Shown here in pieces: positions 21,583 through 31,069 of a stretch of 64,000 nucleotides of DNA. Source of the DNA: Methanosarcina mazei S-6 (GTDB lineage: Archaea > Halobacteriota > Methanosarcinia > Methanosarcinales > Methanosarcinaceae). Where the stretch lies: the NCBI RefSeq assembly GCF_000970205.1, contig NZ_CP009512.1, forward strand, positions 2,852,001 through 2,916,000, in the 5' to 3' direction. Within the stretch, counting starts at the first letter, position 1, and every line of letters begins with the position of its first letter. The translations under genes were made by a program, and so were the position numbers. The notes below the pieces were generated by a model. It was not told the DNA's origin and made no database searches. It saw only the letters and a program-made list of their open reading frames with translations.

Positions 21583-22335
21583 TTATGTCATTTCATAGGT
21601 GCGGTGGACATTTCCAAATTGATCACATGTTGAGTAAACTTTGATATTCTTATCATAGAGAACTAAACCAGCACCAGCGATTTCAAATCCCCAATGGAAA
21701 TGTCCACTGCCATAAATTTCAGATATATGAGTGACAGTATTATCACTCGCCCCTTCCTGCCAGTTACTCACCTGAAATATAGTTGGAGTACCTAATGTAT
21801 ACCATGCATCTATATAATGAGCTTCCACAATAGCAGGAGATATACTATACCCATAATATCCTTTTGAATAGATAGTAAACAGTCTCCCTCCCATAATATT
21901 ATAGAAACTCTGTGATGCTGTTATCGTATCAGTATAATCAAGATTGACAGAACTTGTTGCTGCAGTAGTACTTTGAGTTATTGTTTTATTATTTGGTTCT
22001 TCAGTCATGTTAGTAACGAAAAAGAAATTTTCATTAGTGAAAGTTATATCTGATCCATCTTTTAGTTCATATGTTCTTAACTTACTTTTTTCAGAAGCAG
22101 TATTGTTCTTCAGTATTGAAATTTTGTCTTTATTTGCTTCGCAATAATTCAAAATTAAATCGTCTGTTGAAAAGGTTTTTGTATTAGAGTTGAGAGCATC
22201 TATTAGACCTTGTTCCCATTCAGAAGGTTTTTCACTTGCTGTTAATTCTTCCTGTGCATTTACTGCCGGTATTAACGCCATACCAACCAGCATCGTCAAA
22301 AAAAGTATTCCTATGGTAATTTTGTTTCTACTCAT
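21583..22335 (-). CDS. Secreted protein of unknown function (cassette copy 3)
   Basis: A 250-residue protein with the cassette signal peptide (MSRNKITIGILFLTMLVGMA, cleavage near VNA). A Thr/Ser-rich linker (TITQSTTAATSSVN) at about residue 118 resembles the KATTTTNTVNV linker of the metzincin-like neighbour and may separate a propeptide from the mature domain. The C-terminal domain is rich in Tyr, Gly and Ile and has a GSGHFHWGFEI motif. I do not recognise it. AGGAG eight bases before the ATG supports the start. Confidence 0.65.
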   Translation of the reverse strand: MSRNKITIGILFLTMLVGMALIPAVNAQEELTASEKPSEWEQGLIDALNSNTKTFSTDDLILNYCEANKDKISILKNNTASEKSKLRTYELKDGSDITFTNENFFFVTNMTEEPNNKTITQSTTAATSSVNLDYTDTITASQSFYNIMGGRLFTIYSKGYYGYSISPAIVEAHYIDAWYTLGTPTIFQVSNWQEGASDNTVTHISEIYGSGHFHWGFEIAGAGLVLYDKNIKVYSTCDQFGNVHRTYEMT

Positions 22336-22360
22336 TCGTCTAACTCCTAAGTTGTTTTTC

Positions 22361-23107
22361 CCTTAGGAGGCAGAATCAGGCAAGCTTAAATACAGAAAAG
22401 CTAACATAATCACTGCCTCTTAGGGGCTTATTTTGTGGAGTTCGTGTGGTACGGGAAATACTTCTGAACTCCATAAATTCCTCTTACCTAACTCCTTATA
22501 AGTTTTCTGTCCATTCCATCAAACTATCTCTTTTTCATAGTTCTTTCGAGTCTGAAATTAATTCGTAATATTTGATTGTTTGATGGTCTGGAGAGAAATT
22601 ATATATATGAGCATATTGACCTAACTCATATTCAAATGTTTATATAATAGCTCAAGTGTGACGACAAAGAGAGATCTAAGTAGATTCTTATGTAAGCTAT
22701 TATTAAGTTTAGACTTGAGTATTGAAAAAAACACTTAATAAAGCACAATTAACGCTTAACAAAGCATTATTGAATGAAGGACTTAAAAAACCATTAAGAG
22801 AAATATTATACTCCTTTTGAAGAACTTAGTCAAGATGAACCTTGATTATCTATGCAAGAAAACCTTTATAATAACAAAGAAATTTTCCACATACTCTTTT
22901 TTTGAATGTTACCCATTATTTTAATAATATCAGCGTATAATACAACCGCATGTCCTCCGAGTCGCAAAGGGATGAGGATATCTTCGAATCCCAGTATATA
23001 GACATGTACCTCAGCGAGTACGCGAGTATTTCTTCAATCGTACGCGAGGCGCTGCCTTTTGAACTTCTTGCGACTGTTGGAGGAGTTATTGCAGGGATTA
23101 TCCTTTC
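22361..23107. repeat. Leader/promoter repeat, copy 3
   Basis: This copy is likely the parent, because it runs into the intact transporter gene. It holds the divergent promoters of the secreted gene (minus) and the transporter operon (plus). Candidate plus-strand TATA is TTTATATAAT at about 22640. Confidence 0.9.
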
Positions 23108-23576
23108 AAAGATGACAAACGAACTTGAGATGATTCCAGGACTACTTGTAATTTATCCGGGTGTGCTTGGGCTGCGCGGAAATATTTCCTCTACTCTGGG
23201 CTCAAGGCTCGGCAGTGCGATCCACATGGGTCTTATCACGGATATTGACAGGAATAACCCTGAACTTGTAAACAACATTTCAGGATCTCTTCTCCTTGGC
23301 TTTATTATGGCTATCCTGCTCGGAGTTTTAGGGCATTTTGTCACCCTTGCCCTGGGATTTGAAAGTGCCGGCATCTTTAAGCTTATACTCATCTGTGCAA
23401 TTTCGGCACTTACTTCCGGAGTGATCCTCTCTTTTGTTGCCGTCCTGCTTGCCATAGGCACTTTCAGGTTCGGTTTTGACCCGGATAATGTTGTAACCCC
23501 TTCAATTGCAACCATCGGGGATATTGTCTCCATGCTCATGCTCTTCCTGTCTGCAAAACTGGTGGTGATGCTCTGA
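22950..23576 (+). CDS. SLC41/MgtE-type divalent cation transporter, first half
   Basis: The 208-residue membrane protein matches the MgtE integral membrane domain (SLC41 family): an amphipathic N-terminus, then about five helices, with IPGLLVIYPGVLGLRGNISS and LGSRLGSAIHMG, and the C-terminal DPDNVVTPSIATIGD motif that lines the Mg2+ path in MgtE. There is no N-terminal MgtE domain or CBS pair. It overlaps the second half by four bases (CTGA) and is followed by a PhoU-TrkA_C protein that probably gates or regulates the pair. Its 5' end is present twice more in the window as broken copies. Confidence 0.9.
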   Translation: MSSESQRDEDIFESQYIDMYLSEYASISSIVREALPFELLATVGGVIAGIILSKMTNELEMIPGLLVIYPGVLGLRGNISSTLGSRLGSAIHMGLITDIDRNNPELVNNISGSLLLGFIMAILLGVLGHFVTLALGFESAGIFKLILICAISALTSGVILSFVAVLLAIGTFRFGFDPDNVVTPSIATIGDIVSMLMLFLSAKLVVML

Positions 23577-24151
23577 AAAAATCCAGGAAACAGACCAGCT
23601 ACTACACCGTAGAAGGCATCATCCGGCGCGGGCTTCCCGTGCTTACCATAACATGCGTAATGGGCATTATTGTAGGGCAGATCCTCAATACAAGAGAAAA
23701 CAGCCTGCTTTCTATGCCTGCTATTCTTATTCTTATCCCTTCTCTGGTCAAAATCGGTGGGGACACCGGAAGCATGCTTGGTGCAAGGCTTTCCTCTGCC
23801 TTTCACATGGGGCTTGGAGACAGGATCTACAGAAACCCTGTGGTGCACAACAGTGTTATTGCAGCTGCGATTGTGGGTTTCGTTTCTTCAATTTTTGTCA
23901 GTATGCTGGTTTTCCTTGCAAGCAAGCTTATGGGTTTCGGAATGCCTTTCATTACCCTTCTGGGAATCAGCCTTATAGCAGTCGTAATAGAACTCACCGT
24001 CGTATATTCAGCAACAGTTGCCATTGCCTTTGCTTCCCACCGTTTCGGGATGGACCCTGACGATACTGTAATACCTTTCATAGCAAGTCTCGGAGACCTC
24101 GTAGGTGTCATCGGGATCTTCATAGCCCTGCATTTACTGAACATTTTATAA
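23573..24151 (+). CDS. SLC41/MgtE-type divalent cation transporter, second half (CTG start)
   Basis: This 192-residue protein is a second MgtE membrane domain with LIPSLVKIGGDTGSMLGARLSS and the DPDDTVIPFIASLGD motif. The earliest GTG (23639) would remove the conserved start KKSRKQTSYYTVEGIIRRGLP, which is open and homologous-looking. The frame reaches back to CTG at 23573, forming a CTGA overlap with the first half, the position where ATGA or GTGA is usual for coupled translation. I therefore place the start at CTG. The two halves probably form one heterodimeric channel. Confidence 0.8.
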   Translation: MKKSRKQTSYYTVEGIIRRGLPVLTITCVMGIIVGQILNTRENSLLSMPAILILIPSLVKIGGDTGSMLGARLSSAFHMGLGDRIYRNPVVHNSVIAAAIVGFVSSIFVSMLVFLASKLMGFGMPFITLLGISLIAVVIELTVVYSATVAIAFASHRFGMDPDDTVIPFIASLGDLVGVIGIFIALHLLNIL

Positions 24152-24302
24152 ACCAGATATGACTTTAATAGTTCCATTTTTATTGAGCACATTATTATTC
24201 AAATTATCAGGCTTCCCGACAGGGAATAATTCGAAAATTAATAATTACTATGAGGTATATACCCATAAATACCAACAATAAGGTAGAGTTGATACATAGA
24301 CC

Positions 24303-25502
24303 ATGTTCCCTAAAGAATTCAGATACAGTCCAAGGAATCTGATAGACCTTTTGACTGAGATGAAGGATACTTCCGAACTCATGGTAGACCTGGCGTACTC
24401 CGCAATGGTCTATGATGATGAGGACATTGCAGAAGAGGTGCTTAACCTTGAAGATAAAATGGATACTCTCGACTATCATATGAAAATGGCTGCAATGTTA
24501 AGCACACGCAGGGTCGATGAAGCTGAAGAACTCCTGGGAGTCCTGAAGGTTGCCGCGTCCTCTGAGAATATAGCAAATGCTGCAGGTGATATTGCCAAAA
24601 TTGTCCTTATGAATATGGGCATTCCTATGGAATTGAAGGTAGCCCTCAGAGAGGCAGAAGAAACCATAGTCAGGGCAACCGTTGCTGCAGAATCCGTAAT
24701 GGTCGGGCGTACTCTTGGAGACCTCGAACTTGACATAGAGACCGGGATGTGGATAATTGCAATCCGCAGAAGTGAAGACTGGATCTATGACCCTGATACT
24801 GACACCCGGATTCGCCAGGGAGACGTGTTATTTGCAAGAGGGCACGATGAGGGTGTCCCTCTATTCTTCCAGATGGCAACTACAAAAAAGTTCATCCCGA
24901 GGGAAATCGAGCACGATAAGGTCATAAAGGACCTCGAGCATGCCGTGGACATAATCGTGGACATGAAAAATATGTCTGAACTTTCTGTAGGGCTTGCATA
25001 CTCTGCCATCCTTTTTGATAACGAAGACATTGCATACGAAGTAAGTGCACTGGAATCAGAAATGGATTCCATGAAGTACGAACTCCAGCACTGGGTACTT
25101 GAAACCGCAAAGCATGTTGATGATGTAAACATCCTAAGGGGAATACTGCACCTTGCCAGCGCCTCGGAAGCAATTTCAGACGCCGCCTACGGGATAGCAG
25201 ATACCGTGCTCAGGGACATAGAGCTCCACCCGATCATCACCCTTGCAGTCCGCAACTCGGAAGAGGTGATCACACGGCTCCAGGTCGAAAAATGCTCCCC
25301 AATTGTAGGCAAGACCTTCTCAGAACTGAGACTGGAAACCGAAACGGGACTGCATGTGATGGCGATAAAAAGAGCTGAACGCTGGGTCTATGCCCCCAAA
25401 AGCAACACCGTTGTCCAGGCAGGGGACATGCTCATTGCCCGTGGCTCACGAATAGGAGAAGGTGCTCTGATAGAGATGTGCGAGTGCAAGTTACGCCAGT
25501 AA
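24303..25502 (+). CDS. Duplicated PhoU-TrkA_C regulatory protein
   Basis: The 399-residue cytoplasmic protein is an internal duplication. Each half has a PhoU-like helical bundle (residues about 10-110 and 205-310) followed by a TrkA_C (RCK-C) domain (about 115-200 and 315-395) recognisable from VGRTLGDLELDIETGMWIIA and VGKTFSELRLETETGLHVMA. RCK-C domains bind small ligands and gate ion channels. Known archaeal SLC41 genes are often followed by this architecture, so it most likely controls the two transporter halves upstream (inference from context). The gap to the transporter is 151 bases. Confidence 0.9.
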   Translation: MFPKEFRYSPRNLIDLLTEMKDTSELMVDLAYSAMVYDDEDIAEEVLNLEDKMDTLDYHMKMAAMLSTRRVDEAEELLGVLKVAASSENIANAAGDIAKIVLMNMGIPMELKVALREAEETIVRATVAAESVMVGRTLGDLELDIETGMWIIAIRRSEDWIYDPDTDTRIRQGDVLFARGHDEGVPLFFQMATTKKFIPREIEHDKVIKDLEHAVDIIVDMKNMSELSVGLAYSAILFDNEDIAYEVSALESEMDSMKYELQHWVLETAKHVDDVNILRGILHLASASEAISDAAYGIADTVLRDIELHPIITLAVRNSEEVITRLQVEKCSPIVGKTFSELRLETETGLHVMAIKRAERWVYAPKSNTVVQAGDMLIARGSRIGEGALIEMCECKLRQ

Positions 25503-26020
25503 AAACCAGACTGTGATTCGGGACCGCACGGAATTGAAGATTTTCCGGGGATTGCAATATAATCGCAACAGTACGCCGTTCTTTTCGGCAGAGTTGCGGC
25601 TCTGCAGTACGCTGTCCTTTTCGCTTCGCTCAAGAGGTCTAACTTCTGGTTTTCAAAGCGAGCTTCAGTCGAAAGGACCACCTTATAAGCATAAAGCGAA
25701 TATCTGAGCTCAGGTGAACTGATTCAAGTGTTGGTTAAACAAATTCTCAACAGGCTGCAGTCAAGAGGCTAAATTATATTTTCTCTTGGGCTTACAACTT
25801 TTTTACCGTTTTTCAAATAGCTTGAAAGCACTTATTTTAACCGTGGATTGAAAAGTAATTTCTGGAAGAACAAATTATTAATTATTTAGTGTTTTTTATA
25901 AAATGAGATTACTCAAACCGGTGTCACTGGCAGATTATTTTTAATCGGACTTCAAAGCGGCTATAGAAATTATACGATGTTTTTATACCTCGGGTTACAA
26001 TTACTTTATAGGAATTCGAT
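25503..26020. other. Intergenic region with degenerate repeats
   Basis: Around 25570-25640 there are two imperfect copies of CAGTACGCCGTTCTTTTCGGC (20-base repeats) flanking GCAGAGTTGCGGCTCTGC, a six-base stem hairpin. No gene is supported. A/T-rich sequence at 25970-26010 probably carries the promoter of the next gene. Confidence 0.5.
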
Positions 26021-26899
26021 ATGGTAACAATTGGGCTTTCGAGAGACAAGGATGTCCTGAAGTCAGTCAGGACAGCAGTGGAGCTTGCAGGAGGACTTGG
26101 AATCAAAGAAGGGGATACAGTATTGATCCGACCCAATGCAAATACTGCGGATCCTGCTCCTGGATCGACAAGTCCTGAGGTTTTGAGGGGCGCGATAAGG
26201 GAGGTAAAAAGATACAATCCGGGAAAAATAATTGTGGCTGAGAAGTCGATGACGACCCTGGATACTGAAAAAGTGCTTAAAAAACTGGGGTTATGGCAGG
26301 TAGCAGAGGGGGAAGGGGTTGATGAGATCCTGACATTCGACCACCTGAAACGTGAACATGTCGAGCCAGAGAAGGCTTATTCCTGGCCTTTTGGATTTGA
26401 TGTGCCTGAATTTCTGGGATCTGTGGATTACACAATCGCTCTTCCGGTAATCAAGACCCACTGGACTGCTATATTTACAATGGGACTCAAGTCCCAGATA
26501 AGCATAACCGCAGACAGAGACAGGAGGCAACTCCCTCACGGGCAGGGTATGGATATGCTTTTCGGAAATATGATTGCCGAATCCAACCTTGTTTATAAGC
26601 CTGATTTCTATATATCGGATGCTACAAAGTGCTTTGTGACCGAAGGTCCGAATACAGGTACTTTGCGGGAACCGGGGATTGTCCTTGCAAGCCCGGATGT
26701 GATTGCAAATGATGTTACAGGGCTTGCCCTCCTTAAAACACTGGGCACGGTTCCGAAAATCCAGAGAAATTCAGTCTGGGCTCAGCCCCAGATAAAAAGG
26801 GCTGTAGAACTGGGGCTGGGAGTGAAAAACAGGGAAGAAATCACGGTAAAGGGCCTGGGAATTGAAGAGATAAATAAAATTATCGCCAGTCTTGCCTGA
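26021..26899 (+). CDS. DUF362 domain protein
   Basis: The 292-residue protein has the DUF362 pattern: DTVLIRPNANTADPAPGSTSP near residue 35, the PVIKTHW segment near 143, and GLKSQIS near 155. DUF362 proteins are often fused to ferredoxin domains; this one has no cysteine cluster and is the bare domain. Function is not established. It starts with a good ATG; the next gene is a small zinc-ribbon protein 136 bases downstream and is not clearly co-transcribed. Confidence 0.85.
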   Translation: MVTIGLSRDKDVLKSVRTAVELAGGLGIKEGDTVLIRPNANTADPAPGSTSPEVLRGAIREVKRYNPGKIIVAEKSMTTLDTEKVLKKLGLWQVAEGEGVDEILTFDHLKREHVEPEKAYSWPFGFDVPEFLGSVDYTIALPVIKTHWTAIFTMGLKSQISITADRDRRQLPHGQGMDMLFGNMIAESNLVYKPDFYISDATKCFVTEGPNTGTLREPGIVLASPDVIANDVTGLALLKTLGTVPKIQRNSVWAQPQIKRAVELGLGVKNREEITVKGLGIEEINKIIASLA

Positions 26900-27035
26900 T
26901 CCATCTTTCATTGCAGGGTCCGATTGCCTTGGGAGTCCGAAAGATAATCTGAATATTCAATGCCATTCAAATATGCTGATATATCACCATAATTTATTTA
27001 TTTTCGACGATACCATAGATAATAGGGGTGATTCT

Positions 27036-27242
27036 ATGAAATGTGAAGCATGTGGAAGAGAAAGCGATACTAAATACTGCAACGACTGCGGCAAAGTTAT
27101 GGACGAAGTTGTAAGGCGCGTAGGAGAAGCTCGATGGGCGGCAATAGATGATTGTTCGTTTATTTATCCGCTTGTACAGCGCGTGGGCAGAGGAGAGGCA
27201 ACTGTCAACGATATTATCCAGGCTCTTGACGTCGAGGACTGA
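27036..27242 (+). CDS. Small zinc-ribbon protein
   Basis: The 68-residue protein begins with two Cys pairs (CEACGRESDTKYCNDCG) that form a zinc ribbon, followed by a helical segment (VRRVGEARWAAIDDCSFIYPLVQRVG). I chose the ATG at 27036 because AGGGGTG lies six bases before it and the longer open frame upstream has no ribosome binding site. Function is unknown; RNA or protein binding is likely for such ribbons. Confidence 0.75.
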   Translation: MKCEACGRESDTKYCNDCGKVMDEVVRRVGEARWAAIDDCSFIYPLVQRVGRGEATVNDIIQALDVED

Positions 27243-27607
27243 TTTATCCCGCCGGCAGGAACAGGCTTTACACGAAAAGGCTTAAAAACTGATCCTGAAC
27301 CACATTTTATTTTTAAAACCTTTTAGGTTACCGGAGGTGTTCAGGGTAGCTGGAGCCTGAGAATTCCGTAGAATGATTTAACTGAGAATTCTGGAAATGG
27401 TTTAAACTTCAGAGAGACAGAAAATAAATCCGGTTAATCAGGCTAAACCACTTTTCGAAACACCAGAGTTAAGGTCAATATAAAAATAGTCCGGGCTCTG
27501 GACTTTTATTTCAATTTCAAGCTGGGCATAGGATAAAATCCTTAAAGTTATATCTCTTCAGCCTTAATATTATAATGTCAGGCAATTTTCTCTGAGCGCA
27601 GGGACTG
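27243..27607. other. Intergenic region
   Basis: No gene or strong repeat. Imperfect direct repeats of TGAGAATTC/TGGAA occur around 27360-27400. The promoter of the PEBP gene should lie at the right end. Confidence 0.4.
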
Positions 27608-27616
27608 GTGCTGTAC

Positions 27617-28201
27617 ATGAACAGAAAAGCCGGAGCAGTTGTTTTAATATGCCTGTTTGCAGGAGTGATCCTGGTTCCGGGGTGTATTAACAAACAGCAT
27701 GTTGAACAGCCTGTAAATAATGAGTCTTCCAATGCCGGCAAAGGGGATGAGAGTGTGGACATCCAGGTAATAAAGGTTTTTAGCAGCGCGTTTGAATCAA
27801 ACAGTACTATCCCCAGGAAATATACATGCAATGGGGAAAACATAAATCCGCCCCTGGAATTTGCAGATATTCCCGAGGAAACTGAAAGTCTGGTACTGAT
27901 CATGGACGATCCTGATTCCCCCATGAATCCATTTACTCACTGGATCGTCTGGAATATTGAACCGGTGGCGAAAATAGAAGAGGACAGCATCCCTGGGATT
28001 GAAGGGATGAATAACTTCAGAAAGATTGGTTACGGCGGCCCCTGCCCTTCATCAGGCACTCACAGATACTTTTTCAAAGTTTATGCTCTGGACAGGAAGC
28101 TTGAGCTAAAAGCAGGGTCCGGAAGAAAAGAACTTGAAAGCGAGATGATAGGGCATATTATTGCCGAAGGGGAACTGATGGGAAAATACGGAAAGACCTG
28201 A
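27617..28201 (+). CDS. PEBP-family (YbhB/YbcL-like) lipoprotein
   Basis: The 194-residue protein has a lipoprotein signal peptide (lipobox VPGC at about residue 20) and a phosphatidylethanolamine-binding-protein domain: IPRKYTCNGENINPPLEF, then VLIMDDPDSP, FTHWIVWNI and GPCPSSGTHRY, the conserved ligand-pocket motifs (Asp, Pro, His). It is anchored outside the cell. Physiological ligand is unknown. ATG at 27617 is preferred; a GTG three codons earlier is open. Confidence 0.9.
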   Translation: MNRKAGAVVLICLFAGVILVPGCINKQHVEQPVNNESSNAGKGDESVDIQVIKVFSSAFESNSTIPRKYTCNGENINPPLEFADIPEETESLVLIMDDPDSPMNPFTHWIVWNIEPVAKIEEDSIPGIEGMNNFRKIGYGGPCPSSGTHRYFFKVYALDRKLELKAGSGRKELESEMIGHIIAEGELMGKYGKT

Positions 28202-28365
28202 TCAGAGAAAAAGTCGATTTTCAAGTAAAATAGATTATAAACTATATTATTGGCGGTATATCCTGATCAAAAGATTATACTCAATGTTTTGATCACATGA
28301 TATACCTGAAATATAATTGTCCTTTAACATATCTGATTTTATTGAAGCTTGAAGGGGGGAAGACG

Positions 28366-28932
28366 GTGGAAGAAAAGACAGACGCCGAACAGAGAAACGC
28401 AACATCTGAAGAGGATACTGAGATATTTGAAAATCCTGGAGAAGGTCTGGAAAAAGCGACCTTTGCAGCAGGCTGCTTCTGGGGAATTGAAGAGGCATTC
28501 CGGCAGATTAAAGGTGTGGTTGCAACTGCAGTTGGCTATAGCGGAGGTCATTTTAAAAGACCTACCTATGAGCAGGTCTGTACCCTTGACACCGGACATG
28601 CAGAAGCCGTAAGGGTTATTTTTGATCCTGAAATAGTCTCATATAAGACCCTGCTGGATGTTTTCTGGAAGATCCATGACCCGACAACAAAAGACAGGCA
28701 GGGACCTGATGTAGGAAAACAGTACCGTTCCGTGATCTTTTACCACAGCGACGAGCAAAAGGCTGCTGCCCTTGCCTCAAAAGAAGAACTGGAAAAGTCA
28801 GGGGCTTTCAAAAATCCGGTAGTAACCGAGATAGTGCCGGTTTCCGAATTTTATATGGCAGAAGACTATCACCAGCAGTATTTTGAAAAAAAAGGATTTT
28901 TACAGAATATATTCAGGAGCTTTAAAAAATAA
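28366..28932 (+). CDS. msrA: Peptide methionine sulfoxide reductase A
   Basis: MsrA reduces the S-epimer of methionine sulfoxide in proteins. The 188-residue product has the catalytic motif AAGCFWG (Cys as nucleophile) near residue 32, [46 protein letters not shown] and the C-terminal [10 protein letters not shown]. The GTG at 28366 has AGGGGG eight bases upstream, so I use it rather than the longer frame. MsrB is not nearby. The cysteine in the conserved second half pattern is not obvious, so reductant recycling may differ. Confidence 0.95.
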   Translation: MEEKTDAEQRNATSEEDTEIFENPGEGLEKATFAAGCFWGIEEAFRQIKGVVATAVGYSGGHFKRPTYEQVCTLDTGHAEAVRVIFDPEIVSYKTLLDVFWKIHDPTTKDRQGPDVGKQYRSVIFYHSDEQKAAALASKEELEKSGAFKNPVVTEIVPVSEFYMAEDYHQQYFEKKGFLQNIFRSFKK

Positions 28933-29101
28933 TTCTGAAAACAGGTTACAGGGACGAAAAGAGCTGGATAAGAGCTTTGCATAACCATAACCTGGTGAAA
29001 AGCCAGTCCAGAAAAGATGCATGAAAACGTAACACAGACTACACAACGTAACACAGGCTACACAAAAAGATTAATTTAGAGGGATCTTTAAAGTAATTCA
29101 G

Positions 29102-29815
29102 GTGGAAAACACAGTTTCGATAAGGAAGCTATCAAAGGTTTTCGGGAAAAATCCTGTCCTGAAATCCCTTGACCTCGACCTCGAAAAAGGTGAATTTGCG
29201 GTTATTTTCGGCCCTAACGGGGCTGGGAAAACTACCCTTTTAAAGCTTATTTCAACCCTGACAACACCTACCGAAGGTTCTGTTTTCGTTTCAGGTTTTA
29301 ATGTAGTAGAAGAGCCTGAAAAAGCCCGCAGAGAAATAGGGCTGCTTTCTCACGAATCTTACCTTTATGGAGAATTAAGCGCAAAAGAAAACCTGCGTTT
29401 TTTCGGCCAGATGTATGGAATCAAAGGCCAGAAACTCGAAGAGAGGATATCCAGCATCCTGGAAGATACAGGGCTTGTGGCAAAAACAGACGAACGGGTC
29501 AGTACTTTTTCGAGAGGAATGAAACAGAGGCTTTCCATTGCAAGGACTCTGCTTCACAGACCTTCAATCCTCCTTCTGGACGAGCCCTACACCGGCCTGG
29601 ACCCGGGAGCTTCTCTGGTTTTCGAAAATCTCATTAAAAGCCCGGAGTTCCAGAAAAGCACAAAATTAATGGTTTCCCACGACCTTGAAAGAGGGTTTAA
29701 GCTCTCCAGCAGGCTCCTTATCCTGAACAAAGGAAAATTTGTGTACGACGGGATTAAAAAAGACTTCTCAGGGTATGAAGACTTCAAAGAAAAATGCAGC
29801 TCCATGCTGGCCTGA
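29102..29815 (+). CDS. ccmA: ABC transporter ATP-binding protein of the cytochrome c maturation system
   Basis: The 237-residue ATPase has Walker A GPNGAGKTTLL near residue 38, signature FSRGMKQRLSIAR near 139, and Walker B ILLLDEPYTGLDPG near 160. It is followed by CcmB- and CcmC-type genes, which identifies it as CcmA of System I heme delivery. The start is a GTG (29102) without a well-spaced ribosome binding site. CcmA with CcmB uses ATP to release holo-CcmE. CcmE and CcmF are not in the window. Confidence 0.9.
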   Translation: MENTVSIRKLSKVFGKNPVLKSLDLDLEKGEFAVIFGPNGAGKTTLLKLISTLTTPTEGSVFVSGFNVVEEPEKARREIGLLSHESYLYGELSAKENLRFFGQMYGIKGQKLEERISSILEDTGLVAKTDERVSTFSRGMKQRLSIARTLLHRPSILLLDEPYTGLDPGASLVFENLIKSPEFQKSTKLMVSHDLERGFKLSSRLLILNKGKFVYDGIKKDFSGYEDFKEKCSSMLA

Positions 29816-29841
29816 AGCAGGAAGACGCGAAAAAAGGGATG

Positions 29842-29985
29842 AATGAAAATAGAAGAAGTGAATAGAAGAAGTGAATAGAAGAAGTGAATAGAAGAAGTGA
29901 ATAAAAGAAATGGAAAAAGGACAGAAGAAGTGAATAGAAGAAGTGAATAAAAGAAATGGAAAAAGGACAGAAGAAGTGAAAAAAG
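29842..29985. repeat. 13-base tandem repeats between ccmA and ccmB
   Basis: Copies of GAATAGAAGAAGT run head to tail, interrupted by a longer unit that itself repeats twice. The stretch fills the ccmA-ccmB gap and ends at the ccmB ribosome binding site (AAGGAG). Confidence 0.9.
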
Positions 29986-29994
29986 GAGATAAAA

Positions 29995-30675
29995 ATGATC
30001 CGGAGCTTTTATATCGCTGCAAAAGATCTTAAAGCCGAGTTTCGGACAAAACAGATGCTTAACTCAATGTTTATTTTTTCTCTTCTTGTGCTTGTGGTTT
30101 TCAGCATCTCTTTTGGAGATTTTCTGGGCGACAGTGAGAAAGTAGAGAAACTGGCTCCAGGAGTCCTCTGGATCGCTTTCATCTTTGCGGGAATGCTCGG
30201 ACTTTCAAGAACCTTTGCCATGGAAACAGAAAACGGCTGCCTTGAAGCCCTTATGCTCTGCCCCACTGACAGAAGTGCGATCTATACAGGAAAAATCCTC
30301 TCCAGCCTTGTGATAGTGTTTATCATGGAAGCGGTGACCCTTCCTTTCTTTATCATACTCTTCAATTACAGCCTGGATAGTCAGACCACATTACTTCTCC
30401 TGATTATTCTTTTTCTCGGGACTTCAGGGTTTATTGCTGTCGGAACTCTGCTCTCTGCCCTTACCCTGGGAACCCGCACCAGAGAACTTCTCCTGCCTGT
30501 CCTTCTCCTGCCTTTAATCCTGCCAGTTATCATCCCTGCTGTGGAGGCAACCGCCGGAGTTCTTGCCGGAAACGGCATTGAAAATTTAATTCCAGAAATA
30601 AGATTACTTGCTGTTTACGACCTGGTATTCTTTGCAGTTTCGAACCTGGTCTTTGAATATGTGATTTCTGACTGA
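29995..30675 (+). CDS. ccmB: Heme exporter membrane subunit CcmB
   Basis: The 226-residue protein has six predicted membrane helices and the CcmB pattern: a short cytoplasmic N-terminus (IAAKDLKAEFRTKQMLNSM), then FAMETENGCLEALMLCP, and C-terminal helices with GTRTRELLLPVLLLPLILPV. It is the membrane partner of CcmA. AAGGAG seven bases before the ATG supports the start. Tandem repeats of about 150 bases separate it from ccmA, but all three ccm genes have the same direction. Confidence 0.9.
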   Translation: MIRSFYIAAKDLKAEFRTKQMLNSMFIFSLLVLVVFSISFGDFLGDSEKVEKLAPGVLWIAFIFAGMLGLSRTFAMETENGCLEALMLCPTDRSAIYTGKILSSLVIVFIMEAVTLPFFIILFNYSLDSQTTLLLLIILFLGTSGFIAVGTLLSALTLGTRTRELLLPVLLLPLILPVIIPAVEATAGVLAGNGIENLIPEIRLLAVYDLVFFAVSNLVFEYVISD

Positions 30676-31069
30676 GATATTTCAACAGGAAAAAGAGGAA
30701 AAATAGGAGACTAAGAGAAAAAAGGAAATAAAAAACTGAGAGAAAAAAAGTAAATAGAAGACTGAGAGGAAAAAAGAAAATAGAAGATAATTCAAGACAA
30801 TGAGTAAAACCGAATCAACAACAGAATCAATATGAATCAATAACAGAAACAACATAAAATCAATAACAGAAACAACATAAAATCAATAACAGAAACAACA
30901 TAAAATCAATAACAGAATCAATATAAAATCAACAACAGAAGCAATATAAAATCAATAATAGTGCAGTAAACCGGTATATTCACCATTTGCTATAGATACA
31001 GATGCTTTCTTTGCGTGTGTTGCCGAACTGTGCTCACAATTAATTTAATCAGTATTTAATTTAATAAAT
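30676..31069. other. Intergenic region between ccmB and ccmC
   Basis: Most of it is a purine-rich low-complexity stretch and a 23-base tandem repeat. The right end (30970-31069) is A/T-rich and may hold a separate ccmC promoter. Confidence 0.6.
30835..30960. repeat. 23-base tandem repeat, about 5.5 units
   Basis: Units of AATCAATAACAGAAACAACA plus three bases repeat exactly every 23 bases (starts at 30835, 30858, 30881, 30904, 30927, 30950). The last two units are diverged. Confidence 0.95.
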
